Shown: positions 15,563-24,464, counted from the first letter of the stretch. The stretch is DNA of 64,000 bases from Faecalibacterium duncaniae (GCF_010509575.1 NZ_CP048437.1:186001-250000); one strand, 5' to 3'. Notes: generated by a model from the sequence alone, not told the origin. A program made the numbers and translations.

Positions 15563-16975
15563 TCAGCACCCTTCCTTTTCGGCCAGCTTCCGGCCCATGA
15601 GCACGCCCATGACGGAGGCCATCATCAGGCCGCGGGTCCAGCCGGAGGAGTCACCCAGGCAGTGCAGACCCCGGATGTTGGTGTCGAGGTTCTCGTCCAT
15701 CTTGACCTTGTTGGAGTAGAACTTCAGCTCGGGGCTGTAAAGCAGGGTCTCGTTGGCGGCAAAGCCGGGCACGACCATATCCAGCATCTTGATGAACTCA
15801 ATGATGTTGGTCATGGCGCGGTAAGGCATGGCGGCGGTGATATCACCGGCCACGGCATCCTTCAGGGTGGGCTTGACGTTGGATTGCGCCAGCTCCTTGG
15901 GCCAGGTGCGCTTGCCGTCCAGAATGTCGCCGTAGCGCTGGACCAGGATGTGGCCCGCGCCCAGCATGTTGGTCAGCTCACCCACCTTCTGGGCGTAGGC
16001 GATGGGCTGGTTGAAGGGTTCGGTGAAGTTGTGGGAGACGAGGATGGCCAGGTTGGTGTTCTCGCTCTTCTTCTCCTTGAAGCTGTGGCCATTGACCACG
16101 GCCAGATCGTTGTCGTAGTTCTCCTGAGCCACAAAGCCGCCGGGATTCTGGCAGAAGGTGCGCACCTTGTTCTTCCAGGGCTTGGGGTAGCCGATGAGTT
16201 TGGACTCGTACAGCACCTTGTTCACCTTTTCCATGACCTCGTTGCGGCACTCCACGCGCACGCCGATGTCAACGGTGCCGGGCTTGTGGGCGATGTGGTG
16301 CTCGGCGCAGATCTTCTCCAGCCAGTCGGCACCGCGGCGGCCCGTGCCGATGACCACAGTATCGGCATAAACAGCATGGGCTTCCTCGTCCTTGGGTCCC
16401 TTGATGAACACGCCCTTGCACTCCTCGTTTTCCAGGATGATGTTCTCGCACTCGGTGCTGAACAGCATCTCCACGCCGTTGTCGGCCAGATAGTTCTGGA
16501 TGGCCAGATACAGCTGCTGGGCCTTCTCGGTGCCCAGATGACGGATGGGGCAGTCCACCAGCTTCAGGCCGGCGTGGATGGCGTTCTTGCGGATCTCCTT
16601 GATGTCCTCGCCGGTGTAGATGCCCTCCACATGGGGGTCGGCACCGAACTCGAGGTAGATCTTATCGGTGTAATGGATGAGCTCCTGTGCGAACTCCTCG
16701 CCGATCAGGCTGGGCAGGTCGCCGCCCACCTCATAGGAGAGGCTCAGCTTGCCGTCCGAGAACGCGCCTGCACCGGAGAAGCCGGTGGTGATGGCGCAGG
16801 TGGGGCGGCAGTTGACGCAGTGGCCCAGCTCGGCCTTGGGGCAGTGGCGCTTTTCCACCGGCTTGCCCTTTTCCACCAGCAGGATCTTTTTCTTGCTGCC
16901 GTGGCGCAGCAGCTCTACAGCAGTGAAGATGCCGGCCGGACCGGCACCCACAATGATCAGATCGTATTTTTCCAT
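15563..16975 (-). CDS. FAD-dependent oxidoreductase (COG2509-type, uncharacterised)
   Basis: A 470-residue flavoprotein with an N-terminal Rossmann dinucleotide fold, YDLIIVGAGPAGIFTAVELL (GxGxxG at about residues 10-15), and VEKGKPVEKR after the second strand. A cysteine-rich loop, HCPKAELGHCVNCRPTCAITTG, follows. The C-terminal FAD segment reads NIRGLHCLGDSSGWTRGLMMASVMG. This matches the family called uncharacterised FAD-dependent dehydrogenases (COG2509), widespread in clostridia, with unknown substrate. The four close cysteines could bind a metal or take part in redox chemistry. It is monocistronic and followed by a palindromic repeat element upstream of its start. Confidence 0.82.
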   Translation of the reverse strand: MEKYDLIIVGAGPAGIFTAVELLRHGSKKKILLVEKGKPVEKRHCPKAELGHCVNCRPTCAITTGFSGAGAFSDGKLSLSYEVGGDLPSLIGEEFAQELIHYTDKIYLEFGADPHVEGIYTGEDIKEIRKNAIHAGLKLVDCPIRHLGTEKAQQLYLAIQNYLADNGVEMLFSTECENIILENEECKGVFIKGPKDEEAHAVYADTVVIGTGRRGADWLEKICAEHHIAHKPGTVDIGVRVECRNEVMEKVNKVLYESKLIGYPKPWKNKVRTFCQNPGGFVAQENYDNDLAVVNGHSFKEKKSENTNLAILVSHNFTEPFNQPIAYAQKVGELTNMLGAGHILVQRYGDILDGKRTWPKELAQSNVKPTLKDAVAGDITAAMPYRAMTNIIEFIKMLDMVVPGFAANETLLYSPELKFYSNKVKMDENLDTNIRGLHCLGDSSGWTRGLMMASVMGVLMGRKLAEKEGC

Positions 16976-17004
16976 CTCTAGTTTTATCCTTTACTATTAG
17001 TTAC

Positions 17005-17138
17005 AAACTCCCTCAGTCGCCTGTCGGCGACAGCTCCCTCGGAGAGGGAGCCTTTTCTCGGAGGGAAGCTTTATGGGGGTGGCCAAAGCCTCCCTCATGG
17101 AGGGAGGTGGCATCGCGCAGCGATGACGGAGGGAGTTT
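17005..17138. repeat. Palindromic intergenic element, copy A
   Basis: A 134-bp element with perfect 10-base terminal inverted repeats AAACTCCCTC and GAGGGAGTTT. Inside are a GTCGCC/GGCGAC hairpin, AGCTCCCTC-GGA-GAGGGAGC, CCTCCCTC-ATG-GAGGGAGG and CATCG/CGATG. The same plan (CTCAGTC terminus, variable hairpin, then AGCTCCC stem) recurs at four other places in the window. The right end overlaps the stop codon of the DUF308 gene. Confidence 0.8.
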
Positions 17139-17838
17139 AATCCTCTTCCTGCTCCACTTCCGCGCTCTCATCCACATGATCCAGCTCCACGGCGGAGGCT
17201 TCCACGTCGGCAGGGGCGATGTCCGGGGCGATCACGCCGTCACCGTTCAGATCCTGACCGGTCAGGGATTCCAGCATGGACTGGGTCTCGGGGTGGAGCT
17301 TGGCAAAGCGGCGGATGGCCAGCACGGTGTACAGGGCACTGAGCAGGTTGATGGCACCCTCGATAATGAGGATGATGCCAATGGCCATGACCAGCGTCTC
17401 CATGGTGCCGAAGGGGTTCAGGATCATCACCACGCCCAGCACCACGCTGAGCACCGGCAGCAGCAGGAAGCCCTTCCAGCTGGGGTACTCACAGCGGCGC
17501 AGGTCCAGAGCGTTCTGGATGCGGCCCAGGCTGTCGAAGATAACGAACAGGCCGAACACGATGGGCAGGATGCGCACCACGATGTCGCTGCGGAGGATGA
17601 GGAACGCGCCCAGGCCCAGGCAGATGATGCCCGAGATGAGGGTGAGCTGGCTCTGAAAGATGCCGCGCTCCACGGCAAAGTAGCGCACCAGCTGAACGGC
17701 GGCGCACACCAGCACCACGCCGCCCAGGGCGTAGCAGACCACGTTGAGGGCGGTGGAGGGCCGCATGAGCAGGAAGATGCCCAGCCCCAGGTAGAGCACG
17801 CTCATCAGGATCAGATTCCATTTCAACTTCTTTGCCAT
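17137..17838 (-). CDS. DUF308 (HdeD-like) membrane protein
   Basis: A 233-residue membrane protein with six hydrophobic helices arranged as three similar hairpins, the DUF308/HdeD plan (for example LYLGLGIFLLMRPSTALNVV and GIICLGLGAFLILRSDIVVRILP). HdeD is linked to acid tolerance in Escherichia coli; the role here is unknown. The cytoplasmic or periplasmic tail after residue 180 is acidic. It contains GQDLNGDGVIAPD, a DxNxDG calcium-loop pattern like an EF-hand or dockerin loop, which is unusual for the family. The stop codon TAA lies within the end of repeat element A, so the element may have changed the C-terminus. Confidence 0.82.
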   Translation of the reverse strand: MAKKLKWNLILMSVLYLGLGIFLLMRPSTALNVVCYALGGVVLVCAAVQLVRYFAVERGIFQSQLTLISGIICLGLGAFLILRSDIVVRILPIVFGLFVIFDSLGRIQNALDLRRCEYPSWKGFLLLPVLSVVLGVVMILNPFGTMETLVMAIGIILIIEGAINLLSALYTVLAIRRFAKLHPETQSMLESLTGQDLNGDGVIAPDIAPADVEASAVELDHVDESAEVEQEED

Positions 17839-17883
17839 AAAAGGTCACGTTCCTTTCTTGTGCCGGACGGGTTCTGAAACGGT

Positions 17884-19278
17884 TTACTGTGCAGCGGCAG
17901 CGTTGTCGTACATGGGCTCGATGATCTTTTTGTCCAGGCGGGCAAAGAACACAAAGCTCAGGGTCACGCTGACCAGCTCTGCAATGACGAAGGACCACCA
18001 CACCATATTCACATTGCCGGTCTTACTCAGCAGCCAGGCGGCGGGCAGCAGGACCACCAGCTGGCGGCAGACCGAGATGATCAGGCTGAACATGCCGTTG
18101 CCCAGCGCCTGGAAGGTGGAGGACAGGATGATGCTCATGCCGGCCAGCAGGAAGTGGAAGCAGATGATGCGCAGGGCAGGCTTGCCGATGGCCAGCATGG
18201 CCTCGCTGGCGGAGAACAGGCCCAGCAGCTTGTCGGGCAGGAATTGGAACAGCAGGAAGCCGACCAGCATGATGGCTTCAGCATAGAACATGGCACACTT
18301 GATGGTCTTTTTGACGCGGTCGGGCTTGCGGGCACCGTAGTTGTAGCCGATGATGGGCACCATGCCGTTGTTCATGCCGAAGATGGGCATGAACACGAAG
18401 CTCTGCAGCTTGAAGTAAACGCCGAACACGGCCACGGCGGTGGCGGTAAAGGCCATGAGGATCTGGTTCATCAGGAAGGTCATCACGCTGCCCACGCACT
18501 GCATGGCGATGCTGGGCAGGCCGACAACGTAGATCCGTTTGATGGCTTCGGCGCTGGGGCGGAAGCCCTTGAAATCCAGCTGGATATCGGGGTTCTTGCG
18601 GAGGTTGAGGTAGAAGGAGACCCCTGCGCCGCAGAACTGGCCGATGACGGTGGCCAAAGCTGCACCGGTGGTGCCGGACAGAGCCTCGCCGCAGTAGCCA
18701 AAGATGAAGATGGGGTCAAGGATGATGTTGACGATGGCACCCACCAGCTGGCTGATCATGCTCAGGGTGGTGCGGCTGGTAGCGGCCAGCAGTTTTTCGT
18801 TCATCACCTGCATGAACATGCCCAGGCTGAGCACGCAGCAGATGGTCAGGTAGCGGATGCCCTGCTCGGCGATGTCGGCATCGGCGGTCTGGGCGTAGAA
18901 GTAGGGGCGCACAACGGTCAGGCCCAGCACCAGAAAGACCAGGTAGCTGCACAGTGCCAGGAACAGGCCGTTCTCGGCGGTCTTGTTGGCGCGGGACTGG
19001 TTCTTTTCGCCCAGGCTCTTGGAGAGCAGGGCGTTGACACCCACGCCGGTGCCGATGCCCACGGCGAACATCATGTTCTGCAGCGAAAAGGCCAGAGAGA
19101 CGGCGGTCAGGGCGTTCTCACTGACACGGGCGACAAAGATCGAGTCCACCACGTTGTACAGTGCCTGCACCAGCATGGAGATCATCATCGGGATGCTGAG
19201 CTTGATCAGCAGCGGGTTGACATCCATGGTGCCCATGATATTTTCGGGTTCGGAAAGATTGAGCTGTTTGTTTTCCAC
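17884..19278 (-). CDS. MATE family multidrug/sodium antiporter
   Basis: A 464-residue membrane protein with 12 predicted helices in two homologous halves. The N-half begins NPLLIKLSIPMMISMLVQALYNVVDSIFV, the usual MATE helix-1 pattern, and the C-half repeats it (RIYVVGLPSIAMQCVGSVMTFLMNQ). It belongs to the DinF/NorM-like clostridial MATE proteins that exchange drugs or metabolites for Na+ or H+. The start is GTG at 19278 with AAAGGAG seven bases upstream. The gene lies 45 bases before the DUF308 gene in the same direction and may be cotranscribed with it. The substrate is unknown. Confidence 0.9.
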   Translation of the reverse strand: MENKQLNLSEPENIMGTMDVNPLLIKLSIPMMISMLVQALYNVVDSIFVARVSENALTAVSLAFSLQNMMFAVGIGTGVGVNALLSKSLGEKNQSRANKTAENGLFLALCSYLVFLVLGLTVVRPYFYAQTADADIAEQGIRYLTICCVLSLGMFMQVMNEKLLAATSRTTLSMISQLVGAIVNIILDPIFIFGYCGEALSGTTGAALATVIGQFCGAGVSFYLNLRKNPDIQLDFKGFRPSAEAIKRIYVVGLPSIAMQCVGSVMTFLMNQILMAFTATAVAVFGVYFKLQSFVFMPIFGMNNGMVPIIGYNYGARKPDRVKKTIKCAMFYAEAIMLVGFLLFQFLPDKLLGLFSASEAMLAIGKPALRIICFHFLLAGMSIILSSTFQALGNGMFSLIISVCRQLVVLLPAAWLLSKTGNVNMVWWSFVIAELVSVTLSFVFFARLDKKIIEPMYDNAAAAQ

Positions 19279-19536
19279 GATTTCTCCTTTTGACGTTGAA
19301 TGATAGACGAGGGTTTATGCTTGAACAGGAGGGAGGTGTCCCGCCTCTCCTGTGGTGTCCGGCGATCGCTTCGTGCTGTAAACAGCACCTGCGTTTCGCT
19401 GACCGCCGCGCCAACGGCTCCTCCCTTCATCCGCCACTGGCGGTGGTCGTTGCCGTTGCCCAAAACGTGGGCAGAGCACAAAAGCACCCTACCCACGAAG
19501 CAGCATTGTTTTTTGGGCCGTCCGGCCCGGCGGGGA

Positions 19537-20145
19537 TCACTCAGCCATGGTCTTTTCCTTGGCGGCGACAGCGTCCAGGATCATCTTGACGCAGGTCTCG
19601 CGGCCCAGGGCGGCGTTGATGGCCAGATCATAGTTGTGGGCATCGCCCCAGCGGTTCTGGGTGTAGTAGTTGTAGTAGGCAGCACGGTTGCGGTCGGTCT
19701 TTTCGATCTCTTCCTTGATGCCCTTCTCGTCGTGTGCTTTGACCAGCGGGTCGGTCTTGGCCAGCTCACGCCGCCATTCCACCGGTGCGTAGATGAACAC
19801 GCGCAGCACATCCTTGCGATCCCGCAGCACATAGTCACCGCAGCGGCCCAGAATGACGCAGGGGCCTTCCTCGGCCAGCTGCTTGATGATGCGGCTCTGC
19901 AGGATGAACACCTGATCACCCAGCGGGAGCTCGTTGCCCATGGTATACAGGCTGTACAGCAGGCTGTGGGTGCGGCGTTTTTCGCTGGCGGCTACGGCTT
20001 CCTCCGAGAGGCCGGAGTGCTTTGCGGCCATGGTGATCAGCTCCTTGTCGTAGAGCTTGATGCCCAGTGCGTTTGCAACATCCTCTGCGATGTAGTTGCC
20101 GCCGGTGCAGTACTCACGTCCAATGGTGATGATCGTTTTTGCCAT
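19537..20145 (-). CDS. Cytidylate kinase-like family protein
   Basis: A 202-residue protein of the cytidylate-kinase-like family (PF13189 type). The N-terminus IITIGREYCTGGNYIAEDVANALG replaces the canonical P-loop GxxGxGKS with the family's REY/F-G-S/T-GG pattern. KLYDKELI, VILGRCGDYVLRD and the basic lid-like region VEWRRELAKTDPLVKAHDEKG are family marks. True CMP kinases are close relatives, but members of this group often occur beside other genes as orphan kinases, and the substrate is not established. AGGGAGGAACACATT precedes the ATG. It is 57 bases downstream of the C39-like gene. Confidence 0.8.
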   Translation of the reverse strand: MAKTIITIGREYCTGGNYIAEDVANALGIKLYDKELITMAAKHSGLSEEAVAASEKRRTHSLLYSLYTMGNELPLGDQVFILQSRIIKQLAEEGPCVILGRCGDYVLRDRKDVLRVFIYAPVEWRRELAKTDPLVKAHDEKGIKEEIEKTDRNRAAYYNYYTQNRWGDAHNYDLAINAALGRETCVKMILDAVAAKEKTMAE

Positions 20146-20202
20146 AATGTGTTCCTCCCTATGTTGTGGTTTCTATCCCGAAAAGCGCTTTGCGCTGCCG
20201 GC

Positions 20203-21576
20203 TCAGAGGCCGGACTGCACGGTGCTTGGGTCCTGTTGGGGTGCGGCAGGCTCTGCCGCGGGCTTGGGGGGCGCGGGGAGACGGACTTCCGCCACCCGCA
20301 TCCGCCCGGTCTGGTCCACCGCGTACACGCTGCAGCGGCCGCCTGCGGCCAGCTGTTCGGGCGGGAAGAGCAGCCCGCCCTCGGGCGTGCGCTCCATCCG
20401 GCGGAAGGTGCGGTGGGCAGTGGTGGCGTGGGCCACGCCATCGTGGACGGCATAGGCCGCCCAGCCGGAAAAATCCTCCGGCAGCGGGTCCTGCTGGCCC
20501 CGCTGCTCAAAGAAATAGCTGCCATCCTCGGCGCGGGTCAGGTCGCATCGCACCCGGTTGGGCAGGTCGGCGGCCACTTCCCGCTGCTTGGGCCGCAGGG
20601 CAATGGCCCGGCCCGTGAAGTATCGCATAAAATCCGACAGCGCCATGGTGCAGTTCACGGCACCGTCGCTGTCGGCAGTGGGGTCGTTCAGCAGCACGAA
20701 ATCCGCCAGAACGGCATCATCGTGCCCAAAGCCCCGCAGGCCCATCCAGACCCCCACGGGGTCCCGCTGGCCCCGGACGCGGCGCTCCACCCGGACTGCG
20801 ATGGAGCAGTCATCGTGGATCTGGGCGCGCAGGTCGGCCAGATCCATCCAGGCCTGCCAGCAGGGATAGCCGCAGCAGCCCGCCGCCGCAGCCGCAAAGG
20901 CGGCATTGCCGGTGGAGCTGGTGGCTTTGTCCTCCATGGCGTAGGCAACTTCCTCGGGCAGGATATCCTCGCCGTAGCGGTTCATCAGGGCCGCCATCAC
21001 AAGGGGCAGGTCCATCTCCCGGCCAAAGCTGGGGTCGTGGGCGCTCAGACAATATTCCGGCAGGTAGAGCCGCCGGTTCAGCGGGTGGCCGTTGTGCTTC
21101 TCCCAGGCAAGGGGGCGCACGGCAGCGGCCAGCAGCCGGACAGCAGGGGTCGCCTTGTCATCGTTGGTGGAAAGGTTCACCTGCAGCTGGATGCCGGTGC
21201 CGCCGCCCGGTGTGGCAACGGTGACGGTGTCCCCCATCAGGAACACCAGCCCGTCCTCGCTCTGGGCTTTGATGCTGCAGCGGGGATAATCCGGTGCCCA
21301 CTTGCCAAAGCTGAGCCAGCCGGTCCAGGTGTTCCCGGCATAGACCCGGCAGCGCACCTCGACCATGGTGTTGTGGGGAGCGCTGGCGTTCCAGCTGACA
21401 TTCAGGTTGCAGAAGGCCGGCATGGCGAACTCCGGGGTGGTATAGCTGCCGTAGGGCAGATAGCGGCCGGCGGAGGAATCCAGCACCACCGCGCCGCTTT
21501 CCAGCGCCACATTGTCCAGTGCGCCCCGGGAGAAGGTCTCGGTGCCGTGCAGCACCAGATTGTTCCGTTGTTCCAT
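20203..21576 (-). CDS. C39-like peptidase-fold protein, probably inactive
   Basis: A 457-residue protein. An N-terminal beta-rich region (about 1-175, with repeated sheet-like segments such as NVSWNASAPHNTMVEVRCRV) precedes a Peptidase_C39_2-like region (about 180-310). In active relatives that region has a Cys in a C-G/S-P-T-S motif and a later His in an H-x-x-V strand before NDP. Here the corresponding segments read SFGREMDLPLVMAALM and VWMGLRGFG, with NDPTADSD preserved. So neither Cys nor His is where expected. No signal peptide is visible. ATG at 21576 (AAAGGAG 10 bases upstream) is preferred to GTG at 21582. It may be a ligand-binding relic of the fold. Confidence 0.6.
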   Translation of the reverse strand: MEQRNNLVLHGTETFSRGALDNVALESGAVVLDSSAGRYLPYGSYTTPEFAMPAFCNLNVSWNASAPHNTMVEVRCRVYAGNTWTGWLSFGKWAPDYPRCSIKAQSEDGLVFLMGDTVTVATPGGGTGIQLQVNLSTNDDKATPAVRLLAAAVRPLAWEKHNGHPLNRRLYLPEYCLSAHDPSFGREMDLPLVMAALMNRYGEDILPEEVAYAMEDKATSSTGNAAFAAAAAGCCGYPCWQAWMDLADLRAQIHDDCSIAVRVERRVRGQRDPVGVWMGLRGFGHDDAVLADFVLLNDPTADSDGAVNCTMALSDFMRYFTGRAIALRPKQREVAADLPNRVRCDLTRAEDGSYFFEQRGQQDPLPEDFSGWAAYAVHDGVAHATTAHRTFRRMERTPEGGLLFPPEQLAAGGRCSVYAVDQTGRMRVAEVRLPAPPKPAAEPAAPQQDPSTVQSGL

Positions 21577-21615
21577 CCGCACTTCTCTCCTTTGCGCGCT
21601 GTGGACGGCGCAGTG

Positions 21616-22452
21616 TTATTCTTCGGGGGTGTCCTGGCCGCGCTCGGCGCGCAGCTCCTTTTCCAGCTGGGCATCGTGGAGCTTCTGGATGCTCTCCTCA
21701 ATGTGGAACACCCGGTTCAGGTCGCCGTAGACGATCTGGCAGCAGATCTCGCACTGGAACCAGAAGCCGAACACCAGCATCAGCAGCAGGCCCAGCGGCA
21801 TGCACAGGATCACCAGGCCCCAGAACAGGATGGTGACCAGCGCTGCGGCCAGCGCGTGGGGCAGGAACGCGATCATGCAGTTCAGGCTGTTTTTCAGCGT
21901 CAGGCGCAGGGGCTGATCCAGCAGCACGATCTGGGGCCACATGTAGGAAAACAGCATGTGGAACAGCACGAGGTTCAGCACCGTGGCCACCCACATGGGA
22001 ACGCCCACGTTGGTGCCGTGGTACAGCATGTTGAAGCAGAAATAGACCAGGAAGATCTGCACCGTGACGATCACGCAGTACAGGATGCCGGGCAGGATGC
22101 TGGCCTTGAAGTTCTGCCGGAAGGCCCGGCGGTAGGTTGTCCACCAGTAACCGGCCTCGTCACGCAGGGCGCGCAGCACCGTGTCGTACATGCCGGCCAG
22201 TGCGGGGCCTGCAAGGATGCCGCCCGCGATGGCGCTGACGATCATCACGGTCAGGTTGTTCATCAGGAAGCCGATGTACACCAGGCAGATCACCGGCAGA
22301 AAGCCGATGCAGGTGAGCAGGTTTGCAAGGAACATGCTGCTCATATCGCGGCCCACCAGCTCAAAAAAGCGGCCTACGCCCGTTTTGCGGGGCGTGTCCT
22401 TTTCAACGCCCGGCCCGTCCTTGAAATCTTTAGAAGAAGGAAATAAACCCAT
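21616..22452 (-). CDS. DUF624 (YesL-like) membrane protein
   Basis: A 278-residue membrane protein with five hydrophobic helices. After a soluble N-terminus comes GRDMSSMFLANLLTCIGFLPVI, then AGPALAGMYDTVLRALRDEAGYWW, the DUF624/YesL signature region. YesL-type proteins often lie beside sugar-uptake genes, but their role is unknown; here there are none. The acidic C-terminal tail (FHIEESIQKLHDAQLEKELRAERG) is cytoplasmic and helical. The ATG at 22452 has AGAGAGG about 14 bases upstream, a longer spacing than usual. It is 39 bases upstream of the C39-like gene and probably cotranscribed. Confidence 0.78.
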   Translation of the reverse strand: MGLFPSSKDFKDGPGVEKDTPRKTGVGRFFELVGRDMSSMFLANLLTCIGFLPVICLVYIGFLMNNLTVMIVSAIAGGILAGPALAGMYDTVLRALRDEAGYWWTTYRRAFRQNFKASILPGILYCVIVTVQIFLVYFCFNMLYHGTNVGVPMWVATVLNLVLFHMLFSYMWPQIVLLDQPLRLTLKNSLNCMIAFLPHALAAALVTILFWGLVILCMPLGLLLMLVFGFWFQCEICCQIVYGDLNRVFHIEESIQKLHDAQLEKELRAERGQDTPEE

Positions 22453-22647
22453 TTGTTCCGGAATACCTCTCTTTTGTAATGGGCAGCAATGCCATTGTGC
22501 TACCTTTCTGCTTATAAATATACCCGGATTTTGTGGATTTTGCAAGCTAAAAAGCACGCATTTGTAAAAAAAGTGTGTTCTCTCCCATTTTGCCCCAAAG
22601 TATGTTACAATGATACTGGCCTTTTGGGCCGGAAGGAGGAAAGGAAT

Positions 22648-23370
22648 TTGAGCATTTTACGCACCATTGCGTTATTCGTTTATCTGTTTGGCTATATGAT
22701 CGTGCACTATGCCACCCTGCGCCGGGCCGAGCGCGCCCTGGCTGCCGGGGATCTGGACACGGTGGAGCAGATCGTCAAGGCCAACATCCCCCGCTGGAGC
22801 CGGGGCATCCTGCATGTTACGGGGGCCCGGATGACGGTGGAAGGGCAGAAGAATATCCCGGCGGGGCCCTGCGTGTTCGTGGGCAACCACCGCAGCTACT
22901 ATGATATCCCCATCCTGCTGACTGCGTTGGACGCGCCCCACGGCATTCTGGCAAAGGAGGAGCTGGAAAAGATCCCCCTGCTCAACCGCTGGATGAAGCT
23001 GCTGGGCTGTGTGTTCGTCAAGCGGGATGACATCCGCGCTTCCGTCAAGGCCCTGAACGATGCCACTGCCATCGTGGAGAGCGGCCGGAGCTTCGTCATC
23101 TTCCCTGAGGGCACCCGCTACAAGGGCGAAGAGGGCGGCGCGGGCGAGTTCAAAGCCGGTGCCTTCCGCATTGCCATCAAGACGGGGGTGCCCGTGGTGC
23201 CGGTGGCCATCTCCGGTGCGCGGGGCCTGTTTGAGGGCCACGGCCTGCGGGCCACGCCCGGCGATATCCGGGTGCGCATCCTGCCCGCCATTCAGACCGC
23301 AGGCATGAGCAAGGCTGAACAGAAGCAGCTGCCCGATGCCGTGCGCCAGACCATTCTGGCCCAACTGTAA
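22648..23370 (+). CDS. plsC: 1-acyl-sn-glycerol-3-phosphate acyltransferase (PlsC family)
   Basis: A 240-residue lysophosphatidate acyltransferase that makes phosphatidic acid at the inner face of the membrane. The HX4D motif is NHRSYYD, the second block is FPEGTR, and ISGARGLFEG corresponds to the later conserved block. One N-terminal membrane helix (TIALFVYLFGYMIVHYATL) anchors it. I choose a TTG start at 22648 because AGGAGGAAAGGAA lies exactly upstream and the N-terminus then matches the family. An ATG at 22489 would add 53 residues without a ribosome site. The next gene begins eight bases after the stop. Confidence 0.88.
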   Translation: MSILRTIALFVYLFGYMIVHYATLRRAERALAAGDLDTVEQIVKANIPRWSRGILHVTGARMTVEGQKNIPAGPCVFVGNHRSYYDIPILLTALDAPHGILAKEELEKIPLLNRWMKLLGCVFVKRDDIRASVKALNDATAIVESGRSFVIFPEGTRYKGEEGGAGEFKAGAFRIAIKTGVPVVPVAISGARGLFEGHGLRATPGDIRVRILPAIQTAGMSKAEQKQLPDAVRQTILAQL

Positions 23371-23378
23371 GGAGAACT

Positions 23379-24143
23379 ATGGCAAGCTATCGTTACGAGC
23401 GGGACATCGACCCCGCAGACCTTGCCCCGCGGGCGGAAAAACAGTATACCCGCAAAGAGCGCTGGGCCAACTGGTGGGATTATAACCTCAAGTGGGTCCT
23501 CCTGATCGGTATTGCCGCGGCCTTTGTGGCTTACAGCTTCATCGGGCAGTATTTCTTTACCACCAAGCCCGATTATAATGTGGCAGTGGTGGCCCCCTAC
23601 TACCTGCCGGATGACACCGTGACCGCCCTGCAGGAGCAGCTGGCCCGGTATGGCGAGGACCTGAACGGTGACGGCAAGACGGTCGTGACCCTGAATGTCT
23701 ACACGCTGGATTATTCTGCCGGGGATACCCAGACCGAGAGCGATGCCTACCTGACCATGGCGGGCACCACCAAGCTGTCCACGGATGTGGCGGGCGGCCT
23801 GAGTTCGGTGTTCCTGCTGTATGACCCGGCGGGCTTTCAGGAGAGCACCGGCTCCCTGCGGTATCTGGACGGCACCCTGCCCGAGGCCGGAAGCGACAGC
23901 GACTGGTGGAACATGGTCTACCGCTGGACGGACTGCCCGGTGCTGACCGGGCTTGACCTGGGCGAGTACCGGGCCGACACCACCCACGCCCAGGGCGGCG
24001 ACAGCCAGACCTATCTCGCGGATTTCTATGTCGGGATGCGCGGGGCCTGGAACACCGGCACCGAGGAGAACCTTGCGGGCGGCGAGGAGCTCTGGCAGGC
24101 ACTGACCGCCGGGGCAGTCTCCACCGTGGAAGCGGAGGGGTGA
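23379..24143 (+). CDS. Membrane-anchored protein of unknown function
   Basis: A 254-residue protein with a charged, cytoplasmic N-terminus (YRYERDIDPADL, then RKERWANWWDYNLK), one membrane helix (WVLLIGIAAAFVAYSFIGQYFF, about residues 39-60) and a 190-residue outer domain. The outer domain is acidic and polar and contains EDLNGDGK, a DxNxDG calcium-loop pattern. I do not recognise a family. GGAGAAC precedes the ATG. It follows plsC by eight bases and overlaps the context of a small arginine- and proline-rich protein, so the three probably form one operon. A role at the envelope is an inference from topology only. Confidence 0.7.
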   Translation: MASYRYERDIDPADLAPRAEKQYTRKERWANWWDYNLKWVLLIGIAAAFVAYSFIGQYFFTTKPDYNVAVVAPYYLPDDTVTALQEQLARYGEDLNGDGKTVVTLNVYTLDYSAGDTQTESDAYLTMAGTTKLSTDVAGGLSSVFLLYDPAGFQESTGSLRYLDGTLPEAGSDSDWWNMVYRWTDCPVLTGLDLGEYRADTTHAQGGDSQTYLADFYVGMRGAWNTGTEENLAGGEELWQALTAGAVSTVEAEG

Positions 24144-24147
24144 GCCG

Positions 24148-24309
24148 ATGCGGTTCCGTATCCTGCGCCGGGAAAAAGGCGCGCCCCGCCGCCCGGCCCC
24201 CGTGCCGGAGCCGCCGGCCGCGCCCGCTCCGCCCCGTGCCGCTGAGCTGGAAAACCCCTATGGGAGATACTATGGAACGGCGCGGAGCCGGGAAGATCTG
24301 AAACGTTGA
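24148..24309 (+). CDS. Small Arg/Pro-rich protein (53 aa)
   Basis: A 53-residue frame starting MRFRILRREKGAPRRP, with a Pro/Ala-rich middle (PVPEPPAAPAPP) and a conserved-looking end, ENPYGRYYGTARSREDLKR. GGAGGGG stands seven bases before the ATG, and the start lies four bases after the preceding stop. The position as third gene of a tight operon supports it; the low-complexity GC-rich middle argues for caution. No function can be given. Confidence 0.5.
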   Translation: MRFRILRREKGAPRRPAPVPEPPAAPAPPRAAELENPYGRYYGTARSREDLKR

Positions 24310-24341
24310 AGAGGTGCTGCCACGGGCGGCACCTCTTCAAT
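24306..24341 (+). terminator. Terminator-like stem after the plsC operon
   Basis: TTGAAGAGGTGCTGCC pairs with GGCGGCACCTCTTCAA around ACG. The 3' side continues ATTCTATTC, so the U-run is weak. The stem overlaps the stop codon of the small gene. Confidence 0.65.
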
Positions 24342-24403
24342 TCTATTCGCTTCTTGCAGGTGCTAGTTGAAAAGTTGTCCACCCTGAAACCGTGCGCCCT
24401 TTG

Positions 24404-24432
24404 TTGTTTCCGTGTCCGAGTTATGGTATACT
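24404..24432 (+). promoter_or_regulatory. Promoter of the aromatic amino acid operon
   Basis: -35 TTGTTT at 24404-24409, 17-base spacer, -10 TATACT at 24427-24432. Only 32 bases follow before the pheA start, so there is no room for a T-box or a peptide leader. Confidence 0.75.
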
Positions 24433-24464
24433 AATCCAGTATCACGAAATGCAAAGGATGTGGA

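Noticed and set aside
19300..22446. 1048-codon plus-strand frame across kinase-like, C39-like and DUF624 genes
   Set aside because: Shadow of three real minus-strand genes; composition is typical of an antisense frame.
24310..24464. T-box or peptide leader before the aromatic operon
   Set aside because: The promoter at 24404-24432 leaves only 32 bases of leader and no Phe/Tyr/Trp codon run or T-box core is visible.
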